A stretch of DNA of 40,477 bases from Lutibacter sp. (GTDB lineage Bacteria > Bacteroidota > Bacteroidia > Flavobacteriales > Flavobacteriaceae), in contig JAKIVA010000023.1 of the NCBI GenBank assembly GCA_021647265.1, positions 1 to 40,477 on the forward strand, read 5' to 3'. The notes under the pieces are model-generated. The model worked only from the letters and a program-made list of their open reading frames with translations. It made no database searches and was not told the DNA's origin. The position numbers were made by a program, and so were the translations under genes. Positions 16,173 to 25,183 of the stretch are shown piece by piece. The first letter of the stretch is position 1; each line of letters starts with the position of its first letter.

Positions 16173-17366
16173 TTAGCTTTTGTTATACTGTTCTAAACCA
16201 GTTTTTATAATTGATACAGCAGTAATTAAATCTTCTTTCTTTAAAACATAGGCAATTCTAATTTGTTTAGTTCCAAATCCTTGTGTTGAATAAAATCCAG
16301 CTGCAGGAGCAACCATAACGGTTTGATTATTTAAACTAAATTCTTCTAGCAACCACTGAGCAAATTTATCGGCATTATCAACAGGTAATTCAACTACACA
16401 GTAAAAGGCACCTTTTGGTGAAGCCACCTTTATTCCTTTAATTTTATGCAACTCTTTAATTAAAATATCTCTTCGTTCTTTGTATTCAACAATAACTTCC
16501 TCAAAGTAAGATTGTGGTGTTGCTAATGCTGCTTCGCTGGCAATTTGAGCAAATGTTGGTGGACTTAAACGAGCTTGGGCAAACTTTAAAGCAGTACTTA
16601 TAACATCTTTATTTTTTGAAACCAAACAACCAATTCTCGCTCCACACATACTGTATCTTTTTGATACTGAATCAATTATGATAGCGTTATTTTCTAGCCC
16701 AAAATTGTGTAAAACAGATTGATGTTGTACGTTATCATATACAAATTCTCTGTATACCTCATCTGCAATTAAAAATAAATCATATTTTTTAACAATTATT
16801 GCTAGCTTTTCAATTTCTTCTTTTGAGTATAAATAACCTGTTGGATTTCCAGGGTTACAAATTAAAATTGCTTTTGTTTTTGAAGTAATTAATTTTTCAA
16901 ATTCTGAAATAGGAGGTAATGCAAAATTATCTTCAATTTTCGAAACTACAGGTACAATTTTAACGCCTGAAGCTGTTGAAAACCCATTGTAGTTAGCATA
17001 AAAAGGCTCAGGTATTATAATTTCATCTTCTGGATCTGCAATACTTCCCATTGCGAATAAGAGTGCTTCAGAACCTCCTGTTGTAACTATAATTTCATCA
17101 GAAGTAACATTAATATTATTTTTAGCGTAATATTTGGCAATTTTTTTTCGATATTCTTCTGATCCTTCTGACCGACTATATGCCAGTACCTTAATGGTAT
17201 TGTTTTTAATTGCTTCGAGGGCAACAGCAGGTGTTTTTATATCAGGCTGCCCAATATTTAAATGAAAAACTTCAATTCCACGTTTTTTTGCATTTTCAGC
17301 ATAAGGCACCAATTTTCTAATTGGTGATTCAGGCATGTTTTTCCCTTTGGTTGATATTCTTGGCAT
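16173..17366 (-). CDS. PLP-dependent aminotransferase class I (aspartate aminotransferase-like)
   Basis: Fold-type I aminotransferase of 397 residues, probably acting on aspartate or a similar dicarboxylic or aromatic amino acid with 2-oxoglutarate. Motifs: NIGQPDIKTP (37-46), TTGGSEALLFAMGSIADPED (95-114), PEPFYANYNGF (119-129), the NPGNPTG loop (171-177), ADEVYREFVYD (201-211), PLP lysine K236 in DSVSKRYSMCGARIG, and the C-terminal carboxylate-binding Arg in KQIRIAYVL. Substrate cannot be fixed from sequence. Monocistronic: the regulator gene lies 116 bp downstream on the same strand and a divergent gene lies upstream. Confidence 0.92.
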   Translation of the reverse strand: MPRISTKGKNMPESPIRKLVPYAENAKKRGIEVFHLNIGQPDIKTPAVALEAIKNNTIKVLAYSRSEGSEEYRKKIAKYYAKNNINVTSDEIIVTTGGSEALLFAMGSIADPEDEIIIPEPFYANYNGFSTASGVKIVPVVSKIEDNFALPPISEFEKLITSKTKAILICNPGNPTGYLYSKEEIEKLAIIVKKYDLFLIADEVYREFVYDNVQHQSVLHNFGLENNAIIIDSVSKRYSMCGARIGCLVSKNKDVISTALKFAQARLSPPTFAQIASEAALATPQSYFEEVIVEYKERRDILIKELHKIKGIKVASPKGAFYCVVELPVDNADKFAQWLLEEFSLNNQTVMVAPAAGFYSTQGFGTKQIRIAYVLKKEDLITAVSIIKTGLEQYNKS

Positions 17367-17514
17367 TATTTGTGATTTAAATAATTTGGTAACACAAAAT
17401 TGCGAAATTAATTTTAAAATTCACTGCTTTTGATAGAAATGTTAAAGGTTAAACTTATCATAAAAGATGTGAATAATCTGAGTGTTTTTTGTAGTTTGAT
17501 ACAAAATAAAAATA

Positions 17515-18861
17515 TTGAATAAAAATTTTAGACATAAAATTGTTGTAGGGTTTATTATGTTTTATACATTTTATAGTATTGCTCAGAACAATTTTAGCCT
17601 AGCCAATGGTGTAAAAAAACAAACTATTTCTTTTAAACTTTTAAACAATTTAATTGTATTTCCTATTGAAGTCAATGGAAAGAAACTAAATTTTATACTA
17701 GATTCAGGTGTTGGGAAAACAATTTTATTTAATATAAGTAATAGAGATTCTTTACAATTAAATAATGTTAAAAAAATACAATTAAAAGGTTTAGGCAGTG
17801 AAGACCCAATTGATGCAGTTTTATCAAAAGGAAATATATTCAGGTTTAAAAATATTAGTAGTAAAAGTCAAAATTTATATCTTATTTTCGATGATAGCTT
17901 TGATTTATCATCTAAGCTTGGAATTACTGTACATGGCATAATTGGGTATGAAATTTTAAAAGATTTTGTTGTCAAAATTAATTATGGAGCAAAAAAAATG
18001 ACATTCTATAATTCAGAATTATACACACATAAAACTTGTAGAAAATGTGAGACATTTGATTTGGAATTTTATAAAAACAAACCTTTTATTGAAGTAGGAG
18101 TTAAATTAGATTCTCTTTCAAATAAAATTACTTCTGTTAAATTATTGATAGATTCTGGGGGTAGCGATGCTATGTGGTTATTTGAGAAAAGCCACCCAAA
18201 TATTGAAGTACCAAAGAAATACTTTATTGATTTTTTAGGGGAAGGTTTGAGTGGCTCAATTTATGGAAAACGGTCAATTATAAAGGGAATAGTTCTTGGA
18301 AAATTTGAATTGAAATACCCAACTGTTTCATTTCCAGATTCAGTATCTATAAAACATGCACGGCAATTTAAAGATAGAAATGGAAGTTTAGGAGCTAACA
18401 TTTTAAAAAGATTTGTAGTTGTTTTTGATTACAAAAAGAATAAAATAACACTAAAAAGAACGAGTTCTTTTAAAGATCCATTTCGTTATAATATGAGTGG
18501 CATTGAATTGGTATATAATGGAAAGTTATTAATTAAAGAAATAAATTATATTACGTATAGGTTATCTAGTAATGTAGGTACTGCAAAACAAGATGAAATT
18601 ATAAAAGAGTCAAATTATAAATATACTTTTAAACCATCATATAAAATACACATGTTACGGAATAACTCTCCAGCACAGAGAGTAGGCATTTTACCAGGTG
18701 ATATTGTAATTAAAATTAATGGAAAATATACGTATGATTTAAAACTTGAAGAAATAGTTGAAAAGTTTTACCAAAAACAACATAAAAAAATTACATTGGT
18801 CATTGAGAGAAATGGGAAAAATTATGAATATATATTTTTCTTGGAAAACCTGCTTAAATAA
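17515..18861 (+). CDS. Secreted retropepsin-like aspartyl protease with C-terminal PDZ domain
   Basis: 448 residues from a TTG at 17515, chosen because it gives a proper signal peptide (NKNFRHK then a hydrophobic stretch ending IAQ); the first ATG at 17557 would remove the charged n-region. Two pepsin-like halves each carry an active-site triad: FILDSGVGKT (Asp63) and LLIDSGGSDA (Asp213), DSG rather than DTG. Two cysteines (CRKC, 175-178) sit between. A PDZ domain follows at about 375-445 (NNSPAQRVGILPGDIVIKIN). Expected to act in the periplasm or be surface-exposed; PDZ suggests binding of unstructured C termini. Substrate unknown. A repeat element begins at its stop codon. Confidence 0.88.
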   Translation: MNKNFRHKIVVGFIMFYTFYSIAQNNFSLANGVKKQTISFKLLNNLIVFPIEVNGKKLNFILDSGVGKTILFNISNRDSLQLNNVKKIQLKGLGSEDPIDAVLSKGNIFRFKNISSKSQNLYLIFDDSFDLSSKLGITVHGIIGYEILKDFVVKINYGAKKMTFYNSELYTHKTCRKCETFDLEFYKNKPFIEVGVKLDSLSNKITSVKLLIDSGGSDAMWLFEKSHPNIEVPKKYFIDFLGEGLSGSIYGKRSIIKGIVLGKFELKYPTVSFPDSVSIKHARQFKDRNGSLGANILKRFVVVFDYKKNKITLKRTSSFKDPFRYNMSGIELVYNGKLLIKEINYITYRLSSNVGTAKQDEIIKESNYKYTFKPSYKIHMLRNNSPAQRVGILPGDIVIKINGKYTYDLKLEEIVEKFYQKQHKKITLVIERNGKNYEYIFFLENLLK

Positions 18862-18999
18862 CAAGAGGCTGTCTGAAAAGCAATTATACTTGTCATTTTG
18901 AACAAAGTGAAAATCTCAACATCCTAATATACAAGTGTTTAATTTTAAGGAGATTCTTCATTTACATTCATAATGACACTTTTTAGACAGCCTCTTGTT
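18860..18999. repeat. Palindromic-ended dispersed repeat, copy A
   Basis: 140-bp segment with terminal inverted repeats: AACAAGAGGCTGTCT (18860-18874) and its exact complement at 18985-18999; pairing extends to 21 bp with one mismatch. Its interior is non-coding. An inverted, diverged copy lies at 40211-40347. The left repeat starts inside the stop codon of the protease gene, and the hairpin could act as a transcript end. This accounts for most of the gap between 18862 and 19022. Confidence 0.85.
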
Positions 19000-19022
19000 T
19001 GTTATTTATTTTTGAGTTTCTG

Positions 19023-19469
19023 TTAATTTGAAACTGTAGATTTTTCCTTTAACATAGGAGATTTAGGTTTCATAACAATACCTTTTATCCTCAATCTTAT
19101 AGGTGCTCCAGGCACATTAGAATTTATGGTAATCATTTTTGAAAAACCTCCAACTCTATTTGTAGCGTATTTAACTTCAATTTCACCTGTTTTACCTGGC
19201 ATAATAGGATCTTTAGGTTTTTTAGGGACTGTACATCCACAACTAGATTTTATGTTACTAATAACTAAAGGCGATTTTCCTACATTTTTAAATTTAAATA
19301 CACGTACACCATTAGAGTTATGGTCAATTTTGCCATAATCTATAATTTCAGTATCAAACTTAAATGCAGGTGCATTGGGGTCTATTGTAGCTTGAGTAGC
19401 TGTTTTGTTTTGTGCATTTATTGAGATTGGTAAAAATCCAATAAATAATAAAATTATTATTTTTTTCAT
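19023..19469 (-). CDS. DUF1573 domain exported protein
   Basis: 148-residue exported protein, signal peptide MKKIIILLFIGFLPISINA. The body is one immunoglobulin-like DUF1573 domain (ASH/MSP-type fold) with the typical IIDYGKIDHN opening, FKFKNVGKSPLVISNIKSSC, the paired CGC of SSCGCT (76-80) and IEVKYATNRVGG. Common in Bacteroidetes, function unknown. Stands alone between repeat copy A and the divergent valS gene. Confidence 0.9.
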   Translation of the reverse strand: MKKIIILLFIGFLPISINAQNKTATQATIDPNAPAFKFDTEIIDYGKIDHNSNGVRVFKFKNVGKSPLVISNIKSSCGCTVPKKPKDPIMPGKTGEIEVKYATNRVGGFSKMITINSNVPGAPIRLRIKGIVMKPKSPMLKEKSTVSN

Positions 19470-19551
19470 TTTTGTTTTAATTTGGAATTAGTACGTAAAG
19501 TTAGTTAATTTTTAATGCTTTCAAAATATTTTATGTTATCTGTTATAATTG

Positions 19552-19559
19552 TACATTTG
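19552..19559 (+). promoter_or_regulatory. Putative -7 box of valS
   Basis: TACATTTG matches the -7 consensus 28 bases before the valS ATG; no -33 TTG at the expected distance. Confidence 0.45.
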
Positions 19560-19587
19560 CGAATTATATTACAAAAATTAGACCAGA

Positions 19588-22215
19588 ATGAGTTTAGCGA
19601 CAAAATACAACCCTAAAGATATTGAGAATAAATGGTATGATTACTGGATGAAAAACAACTATTTTCATTCAACTCCTAATGAAAAAGAACCTTATACAAT
19701 TGTAATACCACCTCCAAATGTGACGGGCGTTTTACATATGGGACATATGTTAAATAATACCATTCAAGATGTGTTAATTAGAAGAGCAAGATTGAAAGGG
19801 TATAATGCTTGTTGGGTGCCAGGAACTGACCATGCATCTATTGCTACAGAAGCTAAAGTTGTTGCTAAATTAAAAGAACAAGGCATTAATAAGTCTGATT
19901 TAACACGTGATGAATTTTTAAAACATGCTTGGGAATGGACGGCAGAACACGGAGGTATTATTTTAGAGCAATTAAAAAAATTAGGAGCTTCTTGTGATTG
20001 GGAACGTACCAAGTTTACTATGGATGCTGAATTAAGTGAAGCAGTGACCAATGTTTTTATAGATTTGTATAACAAAGGATTAATTTATCGAGGCTATAGA
20101 ATGGTGAATTGGGATCCCGCTGCTAAAACCACCTTATCTGATGAAGAGGTGATTTTTGAAGAAAAGCAAGGAAATCTATATTATGTAAATTACAAGATAG
20201 AAGGAAGTGATGATGTACTTACCATTGCAACAACACGTCCAGAAACTATTTTAGGGGATTCGGCAATTTGTATCAATCCAAATGATAAACGGTTTACTCA
20301 TTTAAAAGGTAAAAAGGCCATTGTACCTATTGCGAATAGAATTGTACCTATTATTGAAGATGAATATGTTGATATTGAATTTGGTACTGGCTGTTTAAAA
20401 GTAACTCCTGCTCACGATCAAAATGATAAAATATTAGGCGAAAAACACAATTTAGAGGTCATAGATATTTTTAATGATGACGCCACGTTAAATTCTTTTG
20501 GATTGCATTATGAGGGGAAAGATAGATTTGTGGTTCGTAAGGAAATTACGAAAGAATTGGAAAGCTTAGGCTGTTTGTTGAAAATTGAACAATATATGCA
20601 CAAAGTTGGTACTTCTGAAAGAACAAAAGAAGTTATTGAACCAAAAATTTCAGCACAGTGGTTTTTAAAAATGGACACTATTGTTAAACCAGCTCTAAAG
20701 GCCGTTTTAGAAGATGAAGAAATTCATTTTTTTCCAAAACATTATAACAATACATATCGACATTGGTTAGAAAATATTAGAGATTGGAATATCTCTCGTC
20801 AACTTTGGTGGGGACATCAAATTCCTGCATATTTTTATGGTGATGGTGTGAATGATTTTGTTATTGCTTCAACAATTGAAGAGGCTGTAAAATTAGCCTC
20901 AGAAAAAGTAGGTAAACAATTAACAGTTGGAGATTTAACGCAAGATCCAGATGCTTTAGATACGTGGTTTTCATCTTGGTTATGGCCAATTTCAGTTTTT
21001 GATGGAATTAGAAACCCTACAAATAAAGAAATAGAATATTACTATCCAACAAATGATTTAGTTACAGGTCCTGATATTATTTTCTTTTGGGTAGCTCGTA
21101 TGATTTTTGCAGGTTATGAATTTAGAAATGAGAAACCATTTACCAATGTATATTTTACGGGAATTGTAAGAGATAATAAAGGTAGAAAAATGTCTAAATC
21201 TTTAGGGAATTCTCCTGATCCTATTGAATTGATGGAAAAATATGGAGCCGATGGTGTTCGGGTTGGAATGTTATTGTGCTCAGCTGCAGGAAATGATTTA
21301 CTGTTTGATGAAGAATTATGTGCACAAGGACGTAATTTTTCAAATAAAATTTGGAATGCATTTCGCTTAATTAAAGGATGGGAAGTCTCGGCGTCTTTGG
21401 AGCAACCACAATCTTCCAAAATAGCTATTGAGTGGTACCAAGCTAAATTCCAACAAACATTACAAGATATAGAAAAATCCTTTGAACAATACCGTATTAG
21501 TGAGGCGCTAATGACTATTTATAAACTTATTTGGGATGATTTTTCTTCTTGGTTTTTAGAAATGGTAAAACCAGCATACCAACAACCAATAGATTTAAAA
21601 ACATACAGTGCTGTAATTGATTTTTTTGAAAATAATTTAAAAGTTTTACACCCATATATGCCATTTATTTCTGAAGAAATTTGGCAAGAAATTAAAGATA
21701 GAACACCAGAAGAAGCATTGATTATTGCTAAATATCCAACTGTAAAAAATGTAGATGAATCTTTAATTAGCAATTTTAAGTTTGCTTCTGAAATCATTTC
21801 AAATATTAGAGCTATTAGAAAAGATAAGAATATCGCATTTAAAGATACTATTGAGCTTTTTATTTTAAATAATGAAAATTCTAATAGAAAATTTGATAGT
21901 GTAATTAAAAAAATGGGAAATATATCCTCAATAGAATATGTAACAGCAAAGGTTGAAGGAGCGTTGAGTTTTAGAGTGAAATCTAATGAATATTTTATCC
22001 CAATGGTTTTAGATATTAATGTTGTGGAAGAAAAGCTTAAGTTAGAAGAAGAATTAAATTATACTAAAGGATTTTTAAAATCTGTTCAAAAAAAGTTAAG
22101 TAACGAACGCTTTGTTAACAATGCTCCAGAGCAAGTAATTAAAAATGAACGAAAAAAGGAGGCTGATGCTCTGGCAAAAATAGCAACCCTGAAAGCAAGT
22201 TTAGCGTCACTTTAA
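19588..22215 (+). CDS. valS: Valyl-tRNA synthetase
   Basis: Class I synthetase charging tRNA-Val with editing of mis-charged threonine. 875 residues, normal for a bacterial ValRS. HIGH-type motif in PPPNVTGVLHMGHML (41-55), the zinc/CP1 editing region with TTRPETILGD, tRNA-contact segment WFSSWLWP, KMSKS motif in GRKMSKSLGNS, anticodon-binding helices and a C-terminal coiled coil (EEKLKLEEELNYTKGFLKSV and after). No truncation or frameshift. Monocistronic between two promoters. Confidence 0.97.
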   Translation: MSLATKYNPKDIENKWYDYWMKNNYFHSTPNEKEPYTIVIPPPNVTGVLHMGHMLNNTIQDVLIRRARLKGYNACWVPGTDHASIATEAKVVAKLKEQGINKSDLTRDEFLKHAWEWTAEHGGIILEQLKKLGASCDWERTKFTMDAELSEAVTNVFIDLYNKGLIYRGYRMVNWDPAAKTTLSDEEVIFEEKQGNLYYVNYKIEGSDDVLTIATTRPETILGDSAICINPNDKRFTHLKGKKAIVPIANRIVPIIEDEYVDIEFGTGCLKVTPAHDQNDKILGEKHNLEVIDIFNDDATLNSFGLHYEGKDRFVVRKEITKELESLGCLLKIEQYMHKVGTSERTKEVIEPKISAQWFLKMDTIVKPALKAVLEDEEIHFFPKHYNNTYRHWLENIRDWNISRQLWWGHQIPAYFYGDGVNDFVIASTIEEAVKLASEKVGKQLTVGDLTQDPDALDTWFSSWLWPISVFDGIRNPTNKEIEYYYPTNDLVTGPDIIFFWVARMIFAGYEFRNEKPFTNVYFTGIVRDNKGRKMSKSLGNSPDPIELMEKYGADGVRVGMLLCSAAGNDLLFDEELCAQGRNFSNKIWNAFRLIKGWEVSASLEQPQSSKIAIEWYQAKFQQTLQDIEKSFEQYRISEALMTIYKLIWDDFSSWFLEMVKPAYQQPIDLKTYSAVIDFFENNLKVLHPYMPFISEEIWQEIKDRTPEEALIIAKYPTVKNVDESLISNFKFASEIISNIRAIRKDKNIAFKDTIELFILNNENSNRKFDSVIKKMGNISSIEYVTAKVEGALSFRVKSNEYFIPMVLDINVVEEKLKLEEELNYTKGFLKSVQKKLSNERFVNNAPEQVIKNERKKEADALAKIATLKASLASL

Positions 22216-22255
22216 TTTAAGTTATTTTTTAAGATTTTAAAGTTTAAAATAATAG

Positions 22256-22289
22256 TTGCATATTTAATAAAAGGAATTTTTTATATTTG
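22256..22289 (+). promoter_or_regulatory. Promoter of the M14 carboxypeptidase gene
   Basis: TTG (22256-22258), a 23-base spacer and TATATTTG (22282-22289) fit the Flavobacteria promoter pattern; ATG follows 17 bases later. Confidence 0.55.
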
Positions 22290-22306
22290 GTGAAAATCAT
22301 CAAAAA

Positions 22307-24832
22307 ATGAAAAACATATTCCTTTTAGTCTTTACGTTTCTTAATGTTATGCTTTACGCTCAAAACCAATTTGAGTTATCCTATTATTTACCAAAAAATG
22401 TTTCCTACAATTCTAAAATACCAACTCCTGAAAGCTCAATTGGGTTTAAGGTAGGAGAGTGGCATGTAACTCATGATAAATTGGTTACCTATATGAAGGC
22501 AATAGCAAAAGCCTCTGATAGAATTACAATTGAAGATAGAGGAGAAACTTTTGAAGGAAGACCCTTATTATTACTCACTATAACCTCTCCTGAAAATCAT
22601 AAGAATATCAAAAGTATTCAACAAAATCATTTAAAATTAACTGATGCAACTATAAGTAATCAGTTAAATGTAGCGTCTATGCCTATAGTTGTTTATCAAG
22701 GGTTTTCAATACATGGGAATGAACCTAGTGGAGCAAATTCTAGTATGGTTTTAGCCTATTATTTGGCTGCTGCAGAAGGTTCAGAAATTGAGGAATTACT
22801 AAATAATACAGTTATTTTATTAGATCCATCCTTAAACCCTGACGGCTTACAACGATTTGCTTATTGGGCAAATACAAATAAGAGTAAACATCTGAATACC
22901 GATTCTAACGATAGAGAATTTCATGAAGTTTGGCCTGGAGGAAGAACAAATCATTATTGGTTTGATATGAATAGAGATTGGTTGCCAGTTCAATTACCTG
23001 AATCTAGAGCTAGAATTGAAACATATAGGAATTGGATGCCAAATATATTGACAGATCATCACGAAATGGGAACAAATGCTACCTTCTTTTTTCAACCAGG
23101 AATACAGTCGAGAGTTCACCCATTAACACCTAAATTAAATCAACAGCTTACTAAAGAAATAGGAAATTATCATGCAAAAGCCTTAGAAAAAATTGGTTCA
23201 TTATATTATACAGAAGAAAGCTATGATGATTTTTACTACGGAAAGGGTTCAACATATCCAGATATTAATGGCGGAATAGGTATTTTATTTGAACAGGGAA
23301 GTTCAAGAGGGCATGCGCAAGAAACTATAAATGGTGTGCTAACTTTTCCTTTTACCATTAGAAACCAATTTACAGCAGCACTTTCTACTCTTGAAGCAGC
23401 AAATTCAATGCGTGTTAAATTGTTGAGCTATCAACAGAATTTTTATAAAAATGTTAAAAAATCAGGAGAAAAAAATACTATAAAAGCCATCGTTTTTGGA
23501 GCGGAAAAAGATGATGCAAAAACTTACCACTTAGCTGAAATATTAAAAAGACAAAAAATTAAGTTCAACAAATTAAAATCAGATTTCACTGTAAATGGAA
23601 TAAAGTTTAAAAAAGAGCATAGTTATATAGTACCAACAAACCAACGGAATAGTAAACTTATAAAAGCAATGTTTGAAAAGCGTACTAAATTTACCGATAG
23701 TTTGTTTTACGATGTATCCGCATGGACTTTCCCTTTGGCTTTTAATTTAAATTATGCTGAGTTGAAATCAACATCAAATGTAGGTGATTTAGTTACTGAT
23801 TTAGCATTGAAAAAATGGAAATTAACTGTTAAAAGTAGTTATGCATATTTGATAGAATGGAATGAATATTATTCTCCTAAGGCATTAAATAAAATACTTC
23901 AAAAAGGACTTAGAGCAAAAGTAGGTATGAAACCATTTTCATTAAATGGTAAACAATTTGATTATGGAACTATTTTAATACCTGTTCAAAATCAAAATTT
24001 AAAAGAAGATGAACTATACACTTTCTTACAAGAGGTAGCGAATGAAAGCAATTTGGAGATTGAAGGAGTTAATACAGGACTTACCAGTACAGGAATTGAC
24101 TTAGGAAGTAATCAATTTAGAAATATTGAAAAGCCTAAAGTTGCGATGTTAGTTGGCAATGGAGTTTCTCCTTATGATGCAGGTGAAATTTGGCATTTGT
24201 TTGATCAGCGTTATGAAATGAACATAACTAAATTAGATTTAAATTATTTGAGTAGTATAGATTTTTCAAAATACACAACTCTTATTATTTCTAATGCAAA
24301 ATTAACTATTTCAGAAAAAAATATAAAGAAATTAAAACAATGGGTACAAAGTGGAGGTACCATTATTGGTTTTAAAAAATCAGTTAAATGGTTGTCAGAC
24401 AATAAGTTTATTAAATTGGAATATGTAAAAGTAACAGTTGACGCAAAGAATATTACTTTTGGTCAAAAAAGAGATTTTAAAGGCGCTCAAGTTATAGGTG
24501 GAGCAATATTTGAAACAAAATTGGACAGGTCTCACCCTGTAAATTTTGGTTTTACCAATAATAAATTGCCAATGTTTAGGCGTACTACAATATTTATTAA
24601 ACCAGATAGTGTTAGTTATAATAATCCAATAAAATACACTAACAATCCACTTTTAAGTGGATATATTTCAAAGCAAAATTTACAAGCTTTAAAAAATACT
24701 GTTCCTTTTCAAGTTGATAAATTGGGTAAAGGAAAGGTAATTGTTTTTACCGATAACACCAATTTTAGAGCCTTTTGGTACGGAACAAATAAATTATTAA
24801 TGAATACTGTATTTTTCTCAAAAGAAATGTAG
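22307..24832 (+). CDS. Secreted M14-family zinc carboxypeptidase with C-terminal GATase1-like domain
   Basis: 841-residue exported peptidase, signal MKNIFLLVFTFLNVMLYA. The M14 domain has zinc ligands His136 and Glu139 in SIHGNEPSGA and a third His at 251/252 in TDHHEMG, with DMNRDW (220-225), LDPSLNPDGLQR and the general-base region GIGILFEQGSSRGH. The C-terminal half (from about residue 600) resembles a class I glutamine-amidotransferase-like fold (KVAMLVGNGVSPYDAGEIWH), a frequent partner in Bacteroidetes. Likely periplasmic or outer-membrane peptide breakdown. Its stop touches the stop of the convergent csaA gene with no gap. Confidence 0.92.
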   Translation: MKNIFLLVFTFLNVMLYAQNQFELSYYLPKNVSYNSKIPTPESSIGFKVGEWHVTHDKLVTYMKAIAKASDRITIEDRGETFEGRPLLLLTITSPENHKNIKSIQQNHLKLTDATISNQLNVASMPIVVYQGFSIHGNEPSGANSSMVLAYYLAAAEGSEIEELLNNTVILLDPSLNPDGLQRFAYWANTNKSKHLNTDSNDREFHEVWPGGRTNHYWFDMNRDWLPVQLPESRARIETYRNWMPNILTDHHEMGTNATFFFQPGIQSRVHPLTPKLNQQLTKEIGNYHAKALEKIGSLYYTEESYDDFYYGKGSTYPDINGGIGILFEQGSSRGHAQETINGVLTFPFTIRNQFTAALSTLEAANSMRVKLLSYQQNFYKNVKKSGEKNTIKAIVFGAEKDDAKTYHLAEILKRQKIKFNKLKSDFTVNGIKFKKEHSYIVPTNQRNSKLIKAMFEKRTKFTDSLFYDVSAWTFPLAFNLNYAELKSTSNVGDLVTDLALKKWKLTVKSSYAYLIEWNEYYSPKALNKILQKGLRAKVGMKPFSLNGKQFDYGTILIPVQNQNLKEDELYTFLQEVANESNLEIEGVNTGLTSTGIDLGSNQFRNIEKPKVAMLVGNGVSPYDAGEIWHLFDQRYEMNITKLDLNYLSSIDFSKYTTLIISNAKLTISEKNIKKLKQWVQSGGTIIGFKKSVKWLSDNKFIKLEYVKVTVDAKNITFGQKRDFKGAQVIGGAIFETKLDRSHPVNFGFTNNKLPMFRRTTIFIKPDSVSYNNPIKYTNNPLLSGYISKQNLQALKNTVPFQVDKLGKGKVIVFTDNTNFRAFWYGTNKLLMNTVFFSKEM

Positions 24833-25183
24833 TTAGCTTACTTGTTCGCCGTTTTTAAGTTTAGCTTCTGAAGCTTGTAGTAGTACAATTTTATTGTGAT
24901 TGTTTTCAATTCCAAGTACTAGGCACTCACTTATAAAATTTGCAATTTGCTTATTTTTGAAGTTAACAATGGCCAATACTTGTTTATTTAACAATTCTTT
25001 TTTTGTATATAAATCTGTAATTTGAGCACTAGATTTTTTAATACCCAAACTACCAAAATCAATTGCCAGTTGATATGCTGGTTTAATGGCTTTAGGAAAA
25101 TCATTGACTTCAATAATGGTTCCAATTCTAATATCAACTTTAGAAAAATCTTCGAAAGAAATTTCGGTTTTCATTTTATTCAT
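24833..25183 (-). CDS. csaA: CsaA-like tRNA-binding (EMAP/Trbp111) domain protein
   Basis: 116-residue OB-fold protein related to Trbp111 and CsaA, which bind tRNA and have been linked to secretion chaperoning. FEDFSKVDIRIGTIIEVNDF and KPAYQLAIDFGSLGIKKSSA then QITDLYT and KQVLAIVNFKNKQIA are diagnostic. Start at 25183 overlaps the end of the upstream OmpA-family gene; the ATG at 25174, just after that stop, is an equally good alternative (113 residues). Cotranscribed with the OmpA gene. Confidence 0.9.
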   Translation of the reverse strand: MNKMKTEISFEDFSKVDIRIGTIIEVNDFPKAIKPAYQLAIDFGSLGIKKSSAQITDLYTKKELLNKQVLAIVNFKNKQIANFISECLVLGIENNHNKIVLLQASEAKLKNGEQVS

